DNA of 64,000 nt from Shinisaurus crocodilurus (GCA_021292165.1 CM037877.1:7307980-7371979), one strand, 5' to 3'; numbered from the stretch's first letter, positions 9,416-19,312 are shown. Numbers and translations are program-made. The notes: a model not told the origin generated them from the letters alone.

Positions 9416-9459
9416 TTATATATATATAGTTCCATATATATATATATATATATATATAT
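9375..9459. repeat. (AT)n microsatellite, compound
   Basis: Two AT runs are separated by AATTTATTTTATATATATATAG and TTCC. The array grew from the TAAATAAATTATA tail of the L2 element. Confidence 0.95.
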
Positions 9460-9473
9460 GAATGAATGATTTA

Positions 9474-9585
9474 CAGTGCACTCCTATGCATGTTTACTCA
9501 CAACTAAGTCCCATTTATTCCCAGACAAATGTGCATAGATGTGCAGCCTCAGTTACATAACTTAAGGGGCCATAGGATTGCGCCC
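9474..9585. mobile_element. family P element with TTA target duplication
   Basis: Inverse ends (CACTCCTATGCATGTTTACT at left; CATAGGATTGCGCCC at right) are flanked by TTA at 9471-9473 and 9586-9588. The TTA duplication suggests a PIF/Harbinger-type element. The centre carries CTAAGTCCCATT, the palindromic core of this family. Confidence 0.6.
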
Positions 9586-9845
9586 TTACTCATGCAGACT
9601 ATTTGAAATTTCCCCATCCCCAAATCCAACTACATTGGCATACTGGAGGCAGGGGACCGAAACAAAAGAAAACAAGAAGCGTGCCCATCATTAGGGGGGC
9701 TAAGTAGACGAGATCAGCCCTGTTACATTGATTCTGCATTAATCCAGAGCGGCACCTTGCCTTCGTAGTCGAAATCATGACTTTTCCACCTTTCAGGGTG
9801 GAAAAGTGGCCTGGTGTTCCTGTATCCTTGCCACTGCCTGTAGTC

Positions 9846-9980
9846 CAGTGTTTCTCAACCTTGGGTCCCCAGATGTTTTTGGCCTACAACTCCCAGCATG
9901 CCCCAGCCAGCAGAGCTGGCTGGGGCATGCTGGGAGTTGTAGGCCAAAAACATCTGGGGACCCAAGGTTGAGAAACACTG
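9846..9980. mobile_element. hAT-like foldback element, family A, nearly perfect palindrome
   Basis: The two arms of about 66 bp are almost exact inverse complements, starting CAGTGTTTCTCAACCTTGGG and ending GGTTGAGAAACACTG. CCTGTAGTC occurs at 9837-9845 and again at 9981-9989. Each arm holds CTACAACTCCCAGCATGCCC. The arm identity and intact duplication mark it as one of the youngest copies here. A transcript would fold into one long hairpin. Confidence 0.9.
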
Positions 9981-10200
9981 CCTGTAGTCTGACATGGTGC
10001 AGTTAAGACCCAGTTGACCACCTCAGTGAGAATGAGATCTTTGTTGAAGGTTTTTGTCTGGCTTCCTCAGACCTCCTCACTGGAATCTCTGTTGGCTGCC
10101 AGGCTCCTGGCGTCCCGTCCCGTCCCCCCCCCCCGCACGCCAATCCTGCTGGAACCAGCAATCACATTTCTGGAGCTCCCCTCTGGAGACTTGCCAAGCT

Positions 10201-10370
10201 TGATACAGGCCTGTGGCTTACGCTGGCTCAGCTTGTCTGAGTGTGGAAAGCTAAGCAGGGTCAGGCCTGGTTATTACTTGGATGGGAGACCCCTCCTCTA
10301 GTTCCCTGCATTGAGCAGGGGGTTGGGCTCGATAGCCTTGTAGGCTCCTTCCAACTCTATGATCTATGAA
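10201..10370 (+). mobile_element. 5S-rRNA-headed SINE with CR1 3' tail
   Basis: The head GGAAAGCTAAGCAGGGTCAG, then GCCTGGTTATTACTTGGATG and GGAGACC match the internal promoter of vertebrate 5S rRNA (A box, intermediate element, C box). The upstream GCTCAGCTTGTCTGAGTG part is a shortened version of the 5S 5' half. The tail (TGCATTGAGCAGGGGGTTGG, GGCTCCTTCCAACTCTATGA, TCTATGAA) is the CR1 3' end, used for mobilisation by CR1 machinery. This is a retroposon and not a 5S gene: the 5S 3' end is missing. Confidence 0.88.
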
Positions 10371-10580
10371 CCCAAGTCGATTTGGGATTGATAGATCCTG
10401 TTGTTTTCACACAGGAACAAAATAATAATAATAATAAAAAAGGTTTAGCTCTGATCAATGTCTCTTCTCCAAAAGACGACTTAGTTGCTTAGGCTGTTTT
10501 TATGAGGCATCAGCCATATAAATCAGAGAACAGACATGAAGGAGAGAGGGCGCCCGGAGGGAGGGAAAGATAGAAACATG

Positions 10581-10603
10581 CACACACACACACACACACA
10601 CAC
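10581..10603. repeat. (CA)n microsatellite
   Basis: Eleven to twelve uninterrupted CA units. Confidence 0.95.
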
Positions 10604-11046
10604 CCAGAGTGACAAATGCTTCCCACACAGGCAGCTTGCTTAAGAGCTGACTGTTTTGCAACCGTGTGGTTCCTTGGAGAGAAAGATGGATTTCTACCCA
10701 TTTCAGCATTAGTAAGGTGAGGTGGAGAGAGAGAGGGTGGGAGGGGAGAATCCATGAAGGTGAAGAGAGTTTTTGCTTCTCTGCGTGCCATGATGGATCA
10801 CTGTTGCTTTGAGTCCAGCGCCACCCTCTGAAGAAAATATCTCCAGTGATTTTGATGAATCAACGCAGAGACCTTTTAGGCACCTGTTTGGTAGGGCTCT
10901 CTTTGTAAAGTGATTTTTCTGCATGTTGTCTCATGGGGAGAGAGATTGCTAAGCAGCAACAGTGGGCCAGAGATCAATCGCACAGGTTCCTGTCTGGAGG
11001 AAGGCACCCTGGCAGGATCGGCCTCCATTCATAAGCCTACTGCAGC

Positions 11047-11092
11047 ATTGATTATGACTCTACTCTGTGCTAGGGGCAGTACAGAACCCAAA
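11047..11092 (+). mobile_element. half copy of a miniature hairpin element
   Basis: TTGATTATGACTCTACTCTG, TGCTAGGGGCAGTACAGAAC match the left arm and loop of the 66-bp hairpin at 11965-12030, about 0.9 kb away. The right arm is absent. Confidence 0.7.
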
Positions 11093-11157
11093 CAGCACAG
11101 GTTTTCTAAGTGGTGAGCTTAGAAAGAGACCAGAGAAGATGGGAAGCAGGGAAAGAG

Positions 11158-11521
11158 TTAAGGAAGGATGAATTGGTCACTTTTGGTTTCTCGCAGTTTC
11201 TTGGTTTTCCAGTCTTGAGTTTGGATTGTCCTAAATGTTGAGATTTTTTTTAGAGTTTGTGTGAAAATTTGAGCTGCACATTTTTCGGTGCCTCTCTCCA
11301 GATACACACATTTTTCTGTGCAATTGTGCCTAATATACAAGCAATTGTATATATGCATTTTTTGTGTGCACATGTGTTTGACTGGGGAACACCATTGCGA
11401 AATTTAGAGAAGTGAGGGTTTTGGAGGATATCTGTGCTTCGGATCACATATTGGTTTGAAAGTGCGAAATTAGGTGAATTCACATTAAAATGCGAACAAA
11501 ACAAAATTTTCCCCCATCCTA
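11158..11521. mobile_element. TAGGGATGG-type hAT element (family T), copy 1
   Basis: The left end AAGGAAGGATGAATTGGTCA and the right end TTTTCCCCCATCCTA are the family T termini. GGAAAGAG (11150-11157) and GCAAAGAG (11522-11529) match at 7 of 8 bases. The interior is AT-rich with spaced ATGCATTTTT and TAATATAC motifs and ends AAATTAGGTGAATTCACATT. No coding capacity. Confidence 0.82.
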
Positions 11522-11644
11522 GCAAAGAGGGGGAAATTGGGCTTTGAGTCTCAGGAAGAGGAGGAATGTGGTGATAATGATGGAGTTGGGAATGTGAGGA
11601 CAAGATGATGGAATAGTGCACTGACTGACTGAGCACAACGGTTT

Positions 11645-11750
11645 TACAAACAATAAAACCATACAGTGTAGTTAAAAAGTTTAAAACCAAATTCAAAAGT
11701 TAATAAAACTAAGCCTACCGGTGACAATTACCCCTGAGGACCGTTGTGCT
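11645..11750 (-). mobile_element. L2-clade LINE 3' UTR fragment
   Basis: The reverse complement matches the 3' UTR at about 9170-9290: AATTGTCACCGGTAGGCTTA, GTTTTATTAACT, GGTTTTAAACTTTTTAACTA and ACTGTATGGTTTTATTG in order. ORF2 is absent. Confidence 0.75.
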
Positions 11751-11879
11751 AGTGGGTCCTAACATAATCTGGAGCTCCCAAAGATCTCAGTTCATGCTAT
11801 AGTTAGAGCACTTTAATCTTTACTCTGCATTGGGAAGTCATGCATGATACTCACTACGCATATGTCTATGAAATCTATG

Positions 11880-12565
11880 GTGTGCCACACTTACAAATCT
11901 ATGGTGTAACCACACTTACAATACTGTGTACCATTCTGGTCATGGGACCTAAAAAAAGGATATTGATTAAGACTCTACTCTGTGCTAGGGGCAGTACAGA
12001 ACCCCTAGCACAGAGTAGAGTCTTAATATCAAAGGATATTGTAGAGTTGGAAAAAGTGCAGAAAAGAGCAACTAAAATGATCAAGGGACTGGAGCACCTC
12101 CCCTACAAAGAAAGGTTGCAACATCTGGGATTGTTTAGCTTAGAAAACAGGCGAGTAAAGGAAGATGTGATAGAAATGTACAAAATTATGCATTGTGTGG
12201 AGAAGGTGGATAGAGAGACAGATAAAAGGAAGTGCTTCTTCACACAGTGCAGAACTAAACTATGGAATTCACTTCCACAGGATGTAGAGATGGCCACCAA
12301 TCTGGAGGGCTTTAAAAGGGGATTGGACAAATTCATGGAGGAGAAGGCTATCAATGGCTACTAGTCCTGATTGGCTATATGCTACCTCCAGTGTCAGAGG
12401 CAGTAGGTCTATGTACACCAGTTGCTCGGGAAGATGGGCCGGAGGGTGCTGTTGCACTCATTTCCTGCTTGTGGGTTTCCTTGGGCAGATGGTTGGCCAC
12501 TGTGTGAACAGGATGCTGGACTAGGGCAACCTCTGGTCTGATCTTTTCTTATGTTTGTAAAGAGG
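11880..12565 (+). mobile_element. CR1-type LINE fragment with a hairpin insertion
   Basis: After an upstream piece (ACAATACTGTGTACCATTCT) and the insertion at 11965-12030, the frame encodes VELEKVQKRATKMIKGLEHL, YKERLQHLGLFSLENRR, then KRKCFFTQCRTKLWNSLPQD and NLEGFKRGLDKFMEEKA, the end of CR1 ORF2. The 3' UTR continues through GGCAGTAGGTCTATGTACAC to CTTTTCTTATGTTT. This 3' UTR differs from the ATTCTATGAT subfamily at 6147-6652, so at least two CR1 lineages are present. Confidence 0.87.
11965..12030. mobile_element. 66-bp miniature hairpin element with 10-bp direct flanks
   Basis: Arms ATTAAGACTCTACTCTGTGC... and the exact inverse pair over 26 bp around the loop CAGTACAGAA. AAAGGATATT is repeated at 11955-11964 and 12031-12040, and removing hairpin plus one repeat restores the CR1 frame. 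A half copy lies at 11047-11092. Superfamily unknown. Confidence 0.85.
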
Positions 12566-13090
12566 ATGTAGCCAGGGATGAAAGATGTCCTTTGTCATAG
12601 TTGTGTCCTAGGCTTCCACAAGTAACAATAGATCCAAGACGGCGAACCTAATTTACCGGTGAGGCTAGACACCATCCATGATAAGTCTCCCCAAATGCCT
12701 AGACCACTAGACCACAAGCCTTCTGACTGTCTTCACATTAGCATCATTTGGTGTCAGAGGGCTGGTTCAAATGATAATTAAAATGTCCAATCCAGCCCTG
12801 CTCACAGAGCACCTGGTCTGGTCCTGCCTCCACCATCCATGCAGGGATGGCCCATCCCATTGCAGCCTATGTACATAAAATTATTCGGACTATATAATCC
12901 AAAATCACACAGTCAATTCCCAGATTTTTATCCAGGATTTTGCCCAGTGGCTGCCAGTTGTTGGGGACTAGGTACGGGGACTAATTCTTCCGAACCAGTT
13001 CAGACAATACCTGAAAAGGTACATTGGAAGCAATGCACTGGCCCCATCTAGCCCCATGGAGACAGCTCTTCCAGATATAGTCTATGTGCT
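12566..13090. other. unassigned non-coding sequence
   Basis: No gene, RNA or clear repeat boundary was recognised. Frames are short. Confidence 0.45.
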
Positions 13091-13094
13091 TAAA

Positions 13095-13190
13095 AACCTG
13101 GATTTGGGTTGTACATCGCCCAGGGTGGCCGGGTGACCGGCCAGATGGGCGATTAATACATATAATAAATAAATAAATTAATTAATTAAA
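13095..13190 (+). mobile_element. LINE 3' tail fragment
   Basis: GGTTGTACATCGCCCAGGGTGGC followed by GGGCGATTAATACATATAAT and (AAAT)n is the L2-type 3' end in degenerate form. Confidence 0.6.
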
Positions 13191-14285
13191 ATCCAGGAAT
13201 TCGCCACATGATTTTGGCCTACATGTGTAGGATTTTATGCACATCAGACACATTTGCTGGGGCTGCTGTGGGTGGGGCAGGTGCGTCCAGCCAGACTGGG
13301 ACGTTCAAATATTGTCTAGAATCAGTCCCCTACTACAGGCAGCCACTAGGCAACCCAAAGAAATTACAAACGCACAGAGGCTGTCGTGATGACGAGGATG
13401 ATGAGAGTGGCAAACTGTGGGCCCATAAATAAGATCTATGTCTCTTCTCCTCCCCATCCTCCACCAACACACCATGACAGGGACACAGATGTCTGTGTCA
13501 TTTCCTCCCCAGTTTATCATGGAACATGACAAGCATGCTCTTGGGTGTCAGTTGATTTGCATTCCCAAGATGAGCAAGGTGACAGTTTGAGGCAGCAAGA
13601 ACAAAAGTTTGTGGCTCTTGAGAGGAGAGACACACACACACAAAAGAGAGCAAACATGACAACCTCTTACTGGGGCCAACAGGCAAACAGGGTGGAAGGG
13701 AGGAAGACAGCTCCTTCTCTGACATGTGCAGAAGACAAGACTTTGAAGACCACATTGGGCTACATCTCGGTTGGCCTGGGAAGACAGATTCCATTATCCT
13801 CCTTGTCTATGGATGTGATGGGCAGGGGAAGTTAAGAGAGGAGCAGAAAAGGAATTTCACTTAATTTTGTCTGCTTCACTTGTCTTCTGTCCAGCCCTGT
13901 CCTCTCTAGAATTCTCTGGGTCTATGGAAGTGTGCAACATACACACATAATATACCCATGCCATGTGCAATGAAGAACACTCTTAACTGCCAAACGCCCT
14001 CAGAGACCCAGAGATCTGTCAATTAAGAAGAGTCCCAGGAGAATCTCAGGCGGGCTCTCTGCCGGGAATTATGTTAAAAAGCTGATCTGCGCATTGCGGT
14101 CAAGCCGCTTTCTCCCGCAGGACCTCCACGGCCCAAGATTTTGTCAGGAGAGGTCGTTGCAATATTTATTTTTAATTTTAAGTGTTAAGGAGAGCTAAAA
14201 GAACACAATAAAAAGAAAAACAGCATTAATTCAAGACTCCATACCTTCTCGCTCTTGTTATATACCTTTTAGTCTTGCTCATGGC
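13191..14285. other. unassigned, largely unique sequence
   Basis: No recognised transposon edge or gene. A short CA run at 13630-13642 and GACGAGGATGATGAGAG at 13393 are the only low-complexity parts. The block 13980-14240 has AT motifs and may be regulatory. Confidence 0.45.
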
Positions 14286-14290
14286 AGATG

Positions 14291-14348
14291 AGAAGAAGAA
14301 GAAGAAGAAGAAGGAGGAGGAGGAGGAGGAGGAGGAGGCGGCGGCGGC
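14291..14348. repeat. compound triplet repeat (GAA)n(GGA)n(GGC)n
   Basis: Three adjoining runs differ by one substitution per unit, showing stepwise unit conversion. The opposite strand gives a serine/phenylalanine-run frame with no protein meaning. Confidence 0.95.
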
Positions 14349-14894
14349 AAAACATGATTTAAACTCCACAGAATCTTCCTTGCTCATCCGTTGTACAAAA
14401 TGATAGCTTGAATCTAAAGATTTGACATTGCTGTTGCAGAACAGGCCATTGGAAAGGAGCTCCAAAGTTGGGCACCTACCTCCAAGACTGGCTTTCTTGC
14501 ATTGTGTTATGTGTACAGAGGGTTATCTCAAGAATTTGCCTAGCAGTGGAAGATGCTTGCTGAATGAGCATTGATTGCTTTTGATAGCTGGCGGCTGCTA
14601 GTTGCTAGACACACCAGCTTGGATAAGGGCTGAAGAAGACACGGGCAGTCTGGAATGTATCCAGAGATGGACATAGAAGTCTGAGTTAGGGAAGTGCAAA
14701 TCTATTTATTTCTGTTCCATATCATTTACAGATGTGTTCATCCATGGTCTGTTCCATCCTGTCTTCACATTAATCTACATCTTAAATCCACATATCTCTA
14801 AATAGTTTCTCTTAAAACACATTTCTAAACATATTTCCTCTCAAAATAAACATTATAAACATATTTTGATACTTTTCTGAGCTGAGAGTGACGG

Positions 14895-15340
14895 TAGGGA
14901 TGGATAAGAATTTTGTTTCAGTTCAGTTTTGATAGGACCTTACAAAAATGTGCAAGGTTCTTCATGTCTGGAACCAAAAGAACTTGGTGTATTTATTTAT
15001 TTATATTTAAACCAATGTGGGAGAAACTGAAACAGACAGATTTGTCCACCCAGGCCCAGGGGCTTTGAGTGCTTAGCTCTTCAAAGTCTGGCTTTGAATT
15101 CCTGTGTGTTCATTCAATCATCTTTGTGATGTCGCATTAAGGTTGCCACCTCTTTCTGTCTGAAAGGCTTCTCATCTTTAACAGCAACATGGCGGGCAGG
15201 TACACCATGGTCCTCTCCATGCCAGGAATATCTGTAGTACCTATTGAACTTGGCTGGTGCAGACGGGTGAGAGAAGTGGTTCCAGTTGTCCATTTTCGTT
15301 TTGACAAGAATTTACGAAAATTCACAAGTTGGAAGATTCA
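14895..15340 (+). repeat. interspersed repeat R, copy 1
   Basis: Begins TAGGGATGGATAAGAATTTT. It contains GGGAGAAACTGAAACAGACA, AAGGTTGCCACCTCTT and GGCGGGCAGGTACACCATGG followed by TCCTCTCCATGCC. The same modules in the same order occur on the minus strand at about 47618-48027. The TAGGGATGG start suggests a relation to family T. The right end is uncertain. Confidence 0.6.
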
Positions 15341-16313
15341 GGGAGTGCAAAAGCTGATGGATAATCATGTTCCAGTCTGCACATTAGTCCGTGTGATGCG
15401 GATCAGTCAGTTTCTATCAGAATTCACAAAGAATTCTTCAAGCCTCCCTAGCCTGAATGTGCAGCTGGCTGGAAAGAAGGATCCTTGGGGTGGCGAGGGG
15501 TGTGTGTGTCCAAGGTTATGCAGTTGCTTTCAAGGGAAATGATGCTTTTTCACACACACTAGTACCCTTTGCATGAGTGGTTGCCCACTCCCCCAGGCTC
15601 AACTTATATATTTTTTGTAAATAAAATGTTACCCAAAAAAATTGTGAGGGATATAGCGTATGAAGTAGTCCTCAGAAGAAACCCTCCTTCCAGTCCCCCA
15701 AGGATGACTGAAAAACTGCCTCCAGCACCTTGCTATGGAGTTTGAATTTGCCATGCAAGGAGAACATTACCGTTGGGCAAAGCAACGGATGGGCATGGGA
15801 TCCTTGGAGATTGTGTGTATTTGTGTGTTTTGTGTGTGTATGGGCGGGTGGGTGGGTGTCAGGGTTTTTTTTGAAAATGTGAAGGGCTGCCCAGGTTAGA
15901 GAGATGTTTGACAACAGCTTGGGTATATTTTCCTTGAAGACTCACTCAAACCAATCTGAGCTTCTGGTGGTTCTTCTAGCACAGTGTTCTAGTACATGTG
16001 TCACCACAGTGAGCACATGGTGGGTCTTCTAATCTTGAAAGAGTTAAGGATTCAGAGCTATAGTTCACACCCCACCTGTGAAATCTGTGTTTTTCATTTT
16101 TGTCATATGCTCCAGTCTCAATCCCTCTTCAAGCTCAGATGAAGACATGGACTTTGTTCTAAGTCAGCACGAGACTTTATTGAGAAAGGCATCTAATAAA
16201 TAAGGAAAACAAAACAAAATAATAAATACTAATGGATGGGGTGGAGACACTTCTCAGGGAGCCATTGTTCTCCAATCCAGGACTTTCCAGGCCAGAAGGT
16301 GTTGCTTTACCGG
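15341..16313. other. unassigned non-coding sequence
   Basis: No gene seen. Contains a GT-rich patch (15810-15860, with GGGTGGGTGGGTG), an ACACACAC patch and AT-rich stretches. The end of repeat R may extend a little into it. Confidence 0.4.
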
Positions 16314-16413
16314 CAGTGCTGGCTCCAAATTTTTGAGAATTCTTGGGCAAGACAGTCTCCGTGGCCTCCCTCAGTGAGTCTACCTTCTTGCCAGCATTGT
16401 CACCAGCTGCTAA

Positions 16414-16472
16414 TCCTCCTCCTCCTCCTCCTCCTCCTCCTCCTCCTCCTCCTCCTCCTCCTCCTCCTCCTC
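16414..16472. repeat. (TCC)n microsatellite
   Basis: About 19 uninterrupted TCC units within the family G element. The other copy has the same repeat at 52715-52766. Confidence 0.95.
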
Positions 16473-16523
16473 ATGATTGCTACAGGCAGACAGCCAGTGA
16501 GCAAGTAGACAGTGGCACCTTTT

Positions 16524-16566
16524 CACCACCACCACCACCACCACCACCACCACCACCACCACCACC
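16524..16566. repeat. (ACC)n microsatellite
   Basis: About 14 ACC units. The neighbouring triplet runs create a polyproline frame with no gene behind it. Confidence 0.95.
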
Positions 16567-16795
16567 GCAGTTGCCTGTGGTTGCAATGGCGAAGAGGAGG
16601 AGCAAGTCCATGGGGCTCTTGCCAATGCCCCCCTGCTGAGGTGTGGGCCTTCAACAGGTGACCAACCATGCCTATCCTTGATGCCAGCCCTGCTTACTGG
16701 GCTCCTCAGACTCAGATGACTCACTTCTAGCACTGTCTCCATCACCCCCTTCCATAGGAACTAATGGCTGCAGAATTTGGGGATGTTCCTTCAAG

Positions 16796-16935
16796 GCTGG
16801 GGTGGGCAACGTGTGGTCCTCCAGATGTTGGTGAACTACAGCTCCCATCACCCCTGATCATTGGCTACGGTATCTGGGACAGTTGGGAGTCGTAGTCCAT
16901 CAGCATCTGGAGGGGCGCACCTTCCCCACCCCAGC
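16796..16935. mobile_element. foldback element, family C (decayed)
   Basis: Ends GCTGGGGTGGGCAACGTGTG and CACCTTCCCCACCCCAGC are inverse. Internal arms CCTCCAGATGTTGGTGAACT and AGTCCATCAGCATCTGGAGG pair, with CTACAGCTCCCATCACCCC in the left arm. No target duplication could be read. Confidence 0.72.
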
Positions 16936-17287
16936 ATTAAGAGCACAGGCAGCTTCTCAGAGGAAGTGAGTCCACCGGCTAGCCAGACAAGCCCCTGGCC
17001 TGGAGTCTTGCTACTTCAGCATCTTGTCAATATCCTCTCAATGTCCTCTCATCCTGTCAATGTCCTCTCGGCAAATTACATCAGTTTCCCAGGGTAGTGT
17101 CTACAGCTGCTCTACTGCAATTATACTAATTCAGTGGTTATTAAGAAATTAAAAACACAAATGAGCTCACCATTCCAGGAAGAAGAGCATATATCAGAAA
17201 TGCGTGACGTTCAAGACAGGGCAATGAGAGGCAAGTGTGAAATAAAAAAATAAATGAAAAGTGGGAAGAATACAAGCTCTGGACACA

Positions 17288-17620
17288 TTGGGCAGCATCC
17301 AATGGTGTCATTCTGCAAGGTCAAATCATGCTAGCAGAGCTCCGCCAAATCTTTCTGTTGTGCAGCAGCTGCACACAATGGGTTGTGCAAGAAGAATGCA
17401 CAATTGCTTGCACAACAGGTTGCACAAAGGGTTGAACAAAACAGGCTGCACAACGGGCTGCACAGGCGGACTGCACAACCGATTACACAACCTGCTTGCG
17501 AAACCCCGCTCGCGCAAACATTACTTTAGTTGGATTCTCCTCTTGTGCATAGTTTGGAACCTAGTTTCTGCTAGCGCTACATCATTTGCACTAACGGAAT
17601 GATCCTGGATCAACTGCCCA
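17288..17620. mobile_element. possible MITE with a degenerate TTGCACAA repeat array
   Basis: TGGGCAGCATCCAATGGTGTC at left and GATCCTGGATCAACTGCCCA at right are approximate inverse ends. The centre 17370-17500 is a run of 10-12-bp units around GTTGCACAAC. I see no clean target duplication. Confidence 0.5.
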
Positions 17621-17798
17621 GAGTTAGAGGTTACCAATAAAGCACTGTTCAATGGGGAATTATTTACTTACTATTCCATGCTTGCATGAGCTTCCACTGA
17701 CCAAGCTGAAAGCTGCCCATCAGTCGTATCTGATAACCCACTAGGGGAACAATACACCTCTAAGTTTACAGACTACACTGAATAACTGCTATATATGA

Positions 17799-18033
17799 GG
17801 TTGGATCCAGGGTCTGCCTTCCATGGATGGAAAGGCCTCAGCTCACAATAGGTGCCTCCACCCAATTCTGGGGAATTCCCCCCCCACACACCACACTCAC
17901 CCCATTCAGCAGGGTCTCCAAGCCTCTGTGTAGCATTTTCAGGGGGGCTGGAGGCAGGGACCGTGTTGAGGAAGGGGCGAGGAACTCTGCTCCCACCAGC
18001 TCCACTGAACACAGCTATACCTGGATCCAATCC
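17799..18033. mobile_element. possible short inverted-repeat element
   Basis: GGTTGGATCCAGG at 17799-17811 and CCTGGATCCAATCC at 18020-18033 are inverse ends about 220 bp apart around unrelated GC-richer sequence. No duplication was confirmed. Confidence 0.4.
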
Positions 18034-18157
18034 TTGATCCATGTTGTTGGAAGTGCAAAAAAAAAAAAAAAAAACAGGTCGGCATGTTTTACCAACCTTG
18101 GTGGATGTGCAGCTTGCAAAATAAACACAAAAATTAAAATTTGATTGATGCTAGGGA

Positions 18158-18569
18158 TAGGGATGTACAGACATTGTAAAACCCATTCCTCCTATGTTTC
18201 TTGGATTGTCTGGCACCTTTCCTTCCGTCCTGGTATGAATGCATTTGTGCAAATTCAGAATTGTGCAAATTCACGCTCCTGAAAACACACAAATCTCCCG
18301 CCAAATACACAAATCCCTGAAAAATGCATATTTTCATGCTTTAACCTAAGGGGGAAAAAGTGCACTTTTGGTTGGTGTATTATTATTTTACATTTTTTTC
18401 TACAACTAAATTTGTGTTAAATTATGTAAAATATTTTTTTTAAAAAAGGTCTGCAAGTCCATGGAATCTGTGCGACTTGGGAAAAGCCAGTGCACTGCTG
18501 AAACCACGGGTCAGATTCTTTGAAATTCAAATTCATTTAAGTCCATTGTGGATTTTTCTGACATCCCTG
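18158..18569. mobile_element. hAT-like AT-rich element, TAGGGATG...CATCCCTG
   Basis: Left TAGGGATGTACAGACATTGT, right TTTTTCTGACATCCCTG. Flanks GCTAGGGA and GTTAGAGA match at 6 of 8. The interior carries TTTGTGCAAATTC and TGTGCAAATTCACG-type motifs, similar in style to family T but different in sequence. Confidence 0.65.
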
Positions 18570-18783
18570 GTTAGAGATACAGTATATAGGATTATGGCTT
18601 TGTACACAATAATATTCTTATTTATGTGCACAAAGTACGGTATTTAGTGAGACCTTACAGAGAGATATTTGCTTATATGAACTATTAGAGAGTATGCTTT
18701 ATGAAAAGTATTGGATAGTGAAGAATATTCCTAGCATAGGAGGACAGAATTTCCAACTTCATTGTCTGTTGAATTGTCTTGGC

Positions 18784-19312
18784 TGAAATCCTATATGCAC
18801 TTATCCTGGAGTAAGCCCTGTTGAACTCAGTGGGACTTACTTCTAGGGATGGACGAATCTCTCAGTTTTGGTTTCTCTCAGTCCCTCATTTTTCCAGTCT
18901 TATGTTTGGTCCATCTCAAACTCTGAGAATTTCTCTAGTCTTAAATGCATTTCGTCCTGAACTTTGACAATTTTTTTAAAAAGTCATTTGCATGAAAATT
19001 CATAAGCATTTTTGTGCATGATTCTCCTAATACATGCATCCTTGTATGCCTTTTTCACCTATATATATATATATATATCTACATTTTTGCAAGCAATTTC
19101 CTAATATGATATATTTTAGCATTTTTTCTCTTAATATACAGATTTTTGTACATTTTTTAAATTGGGGAATTTGGAGAAGGGCGAATTTTGAAGGATAACT
19201 CTGTTTCGGTTCACATACTGGTTCAAAAAGTGCAAAATTAGGTTCCCATTAAAATGCAAGCTGAACAATTGTTTCTCTATCTCTACTTACATCTGAGTAG
19301 ATATGCACAGGG
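18784..19312. mobile_element. family P element split by a family T element
   Basis: The left part (TGAAATCCTATATGCACTTA, then CTCAGTGGGACTTAC) resumes after 19285 as TTACATCTGAGTAGATATGC. The two parts join into the family P palindrome when 18844-19285 and one CTTACWTC copy are removed. Confidence 0.75.
18844..19285. mobile_element. family T hAT element, copy 2
   Basis: Starts TAGGGATGGACGAATCTCTC and ends TTTCTCTATCTCTA. CTTACTTC (18836-18843) and CTTACATC (19286-19293) match at 7 of 8. The interior is AT-rich with repeating ATGCATTTTT-like units and an AT microsatellite at 19060-19079. Confidence 0.85.

Larger units (their letters stand above)
16314..16692. mobile_element. hAT-like element (family G) with two triplet microsatellites
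   Basis: Left end CAGTGCTGGCTCCAAATTTT and right end GATGCCAGCCCTG are inverse. TTTACCGG (16306-16313) and CTTACTGG (16693-16700) match at 6 of 8. The second copy, 52390-52926, shares the modules GGGCAAGACA, CAAGTAGACAGTGGCA, GGGGCTCTTG and CCCCCCTGCTG.GGTGTGGGC. No coding capacity. Confidence 0.8.

Noticed and set aside
10209..10292. 5S rRNA gene
   Set aside because: The internal promoter is present, but the 5' half is shortened and the 3' end is replaced by CR1 tail, so it is a retroposon.
12044..12364. Domesticated CR1-derived gene
   Set aside because: The frame is merely a recent 5'-truncated LINE with its own 3' UTR, and no promoter, start or splice context was seen.
16343..16639. Polyproline open frame
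   Set aside because: Created by (TCC)n and (ACC)n runs inside a MITE.
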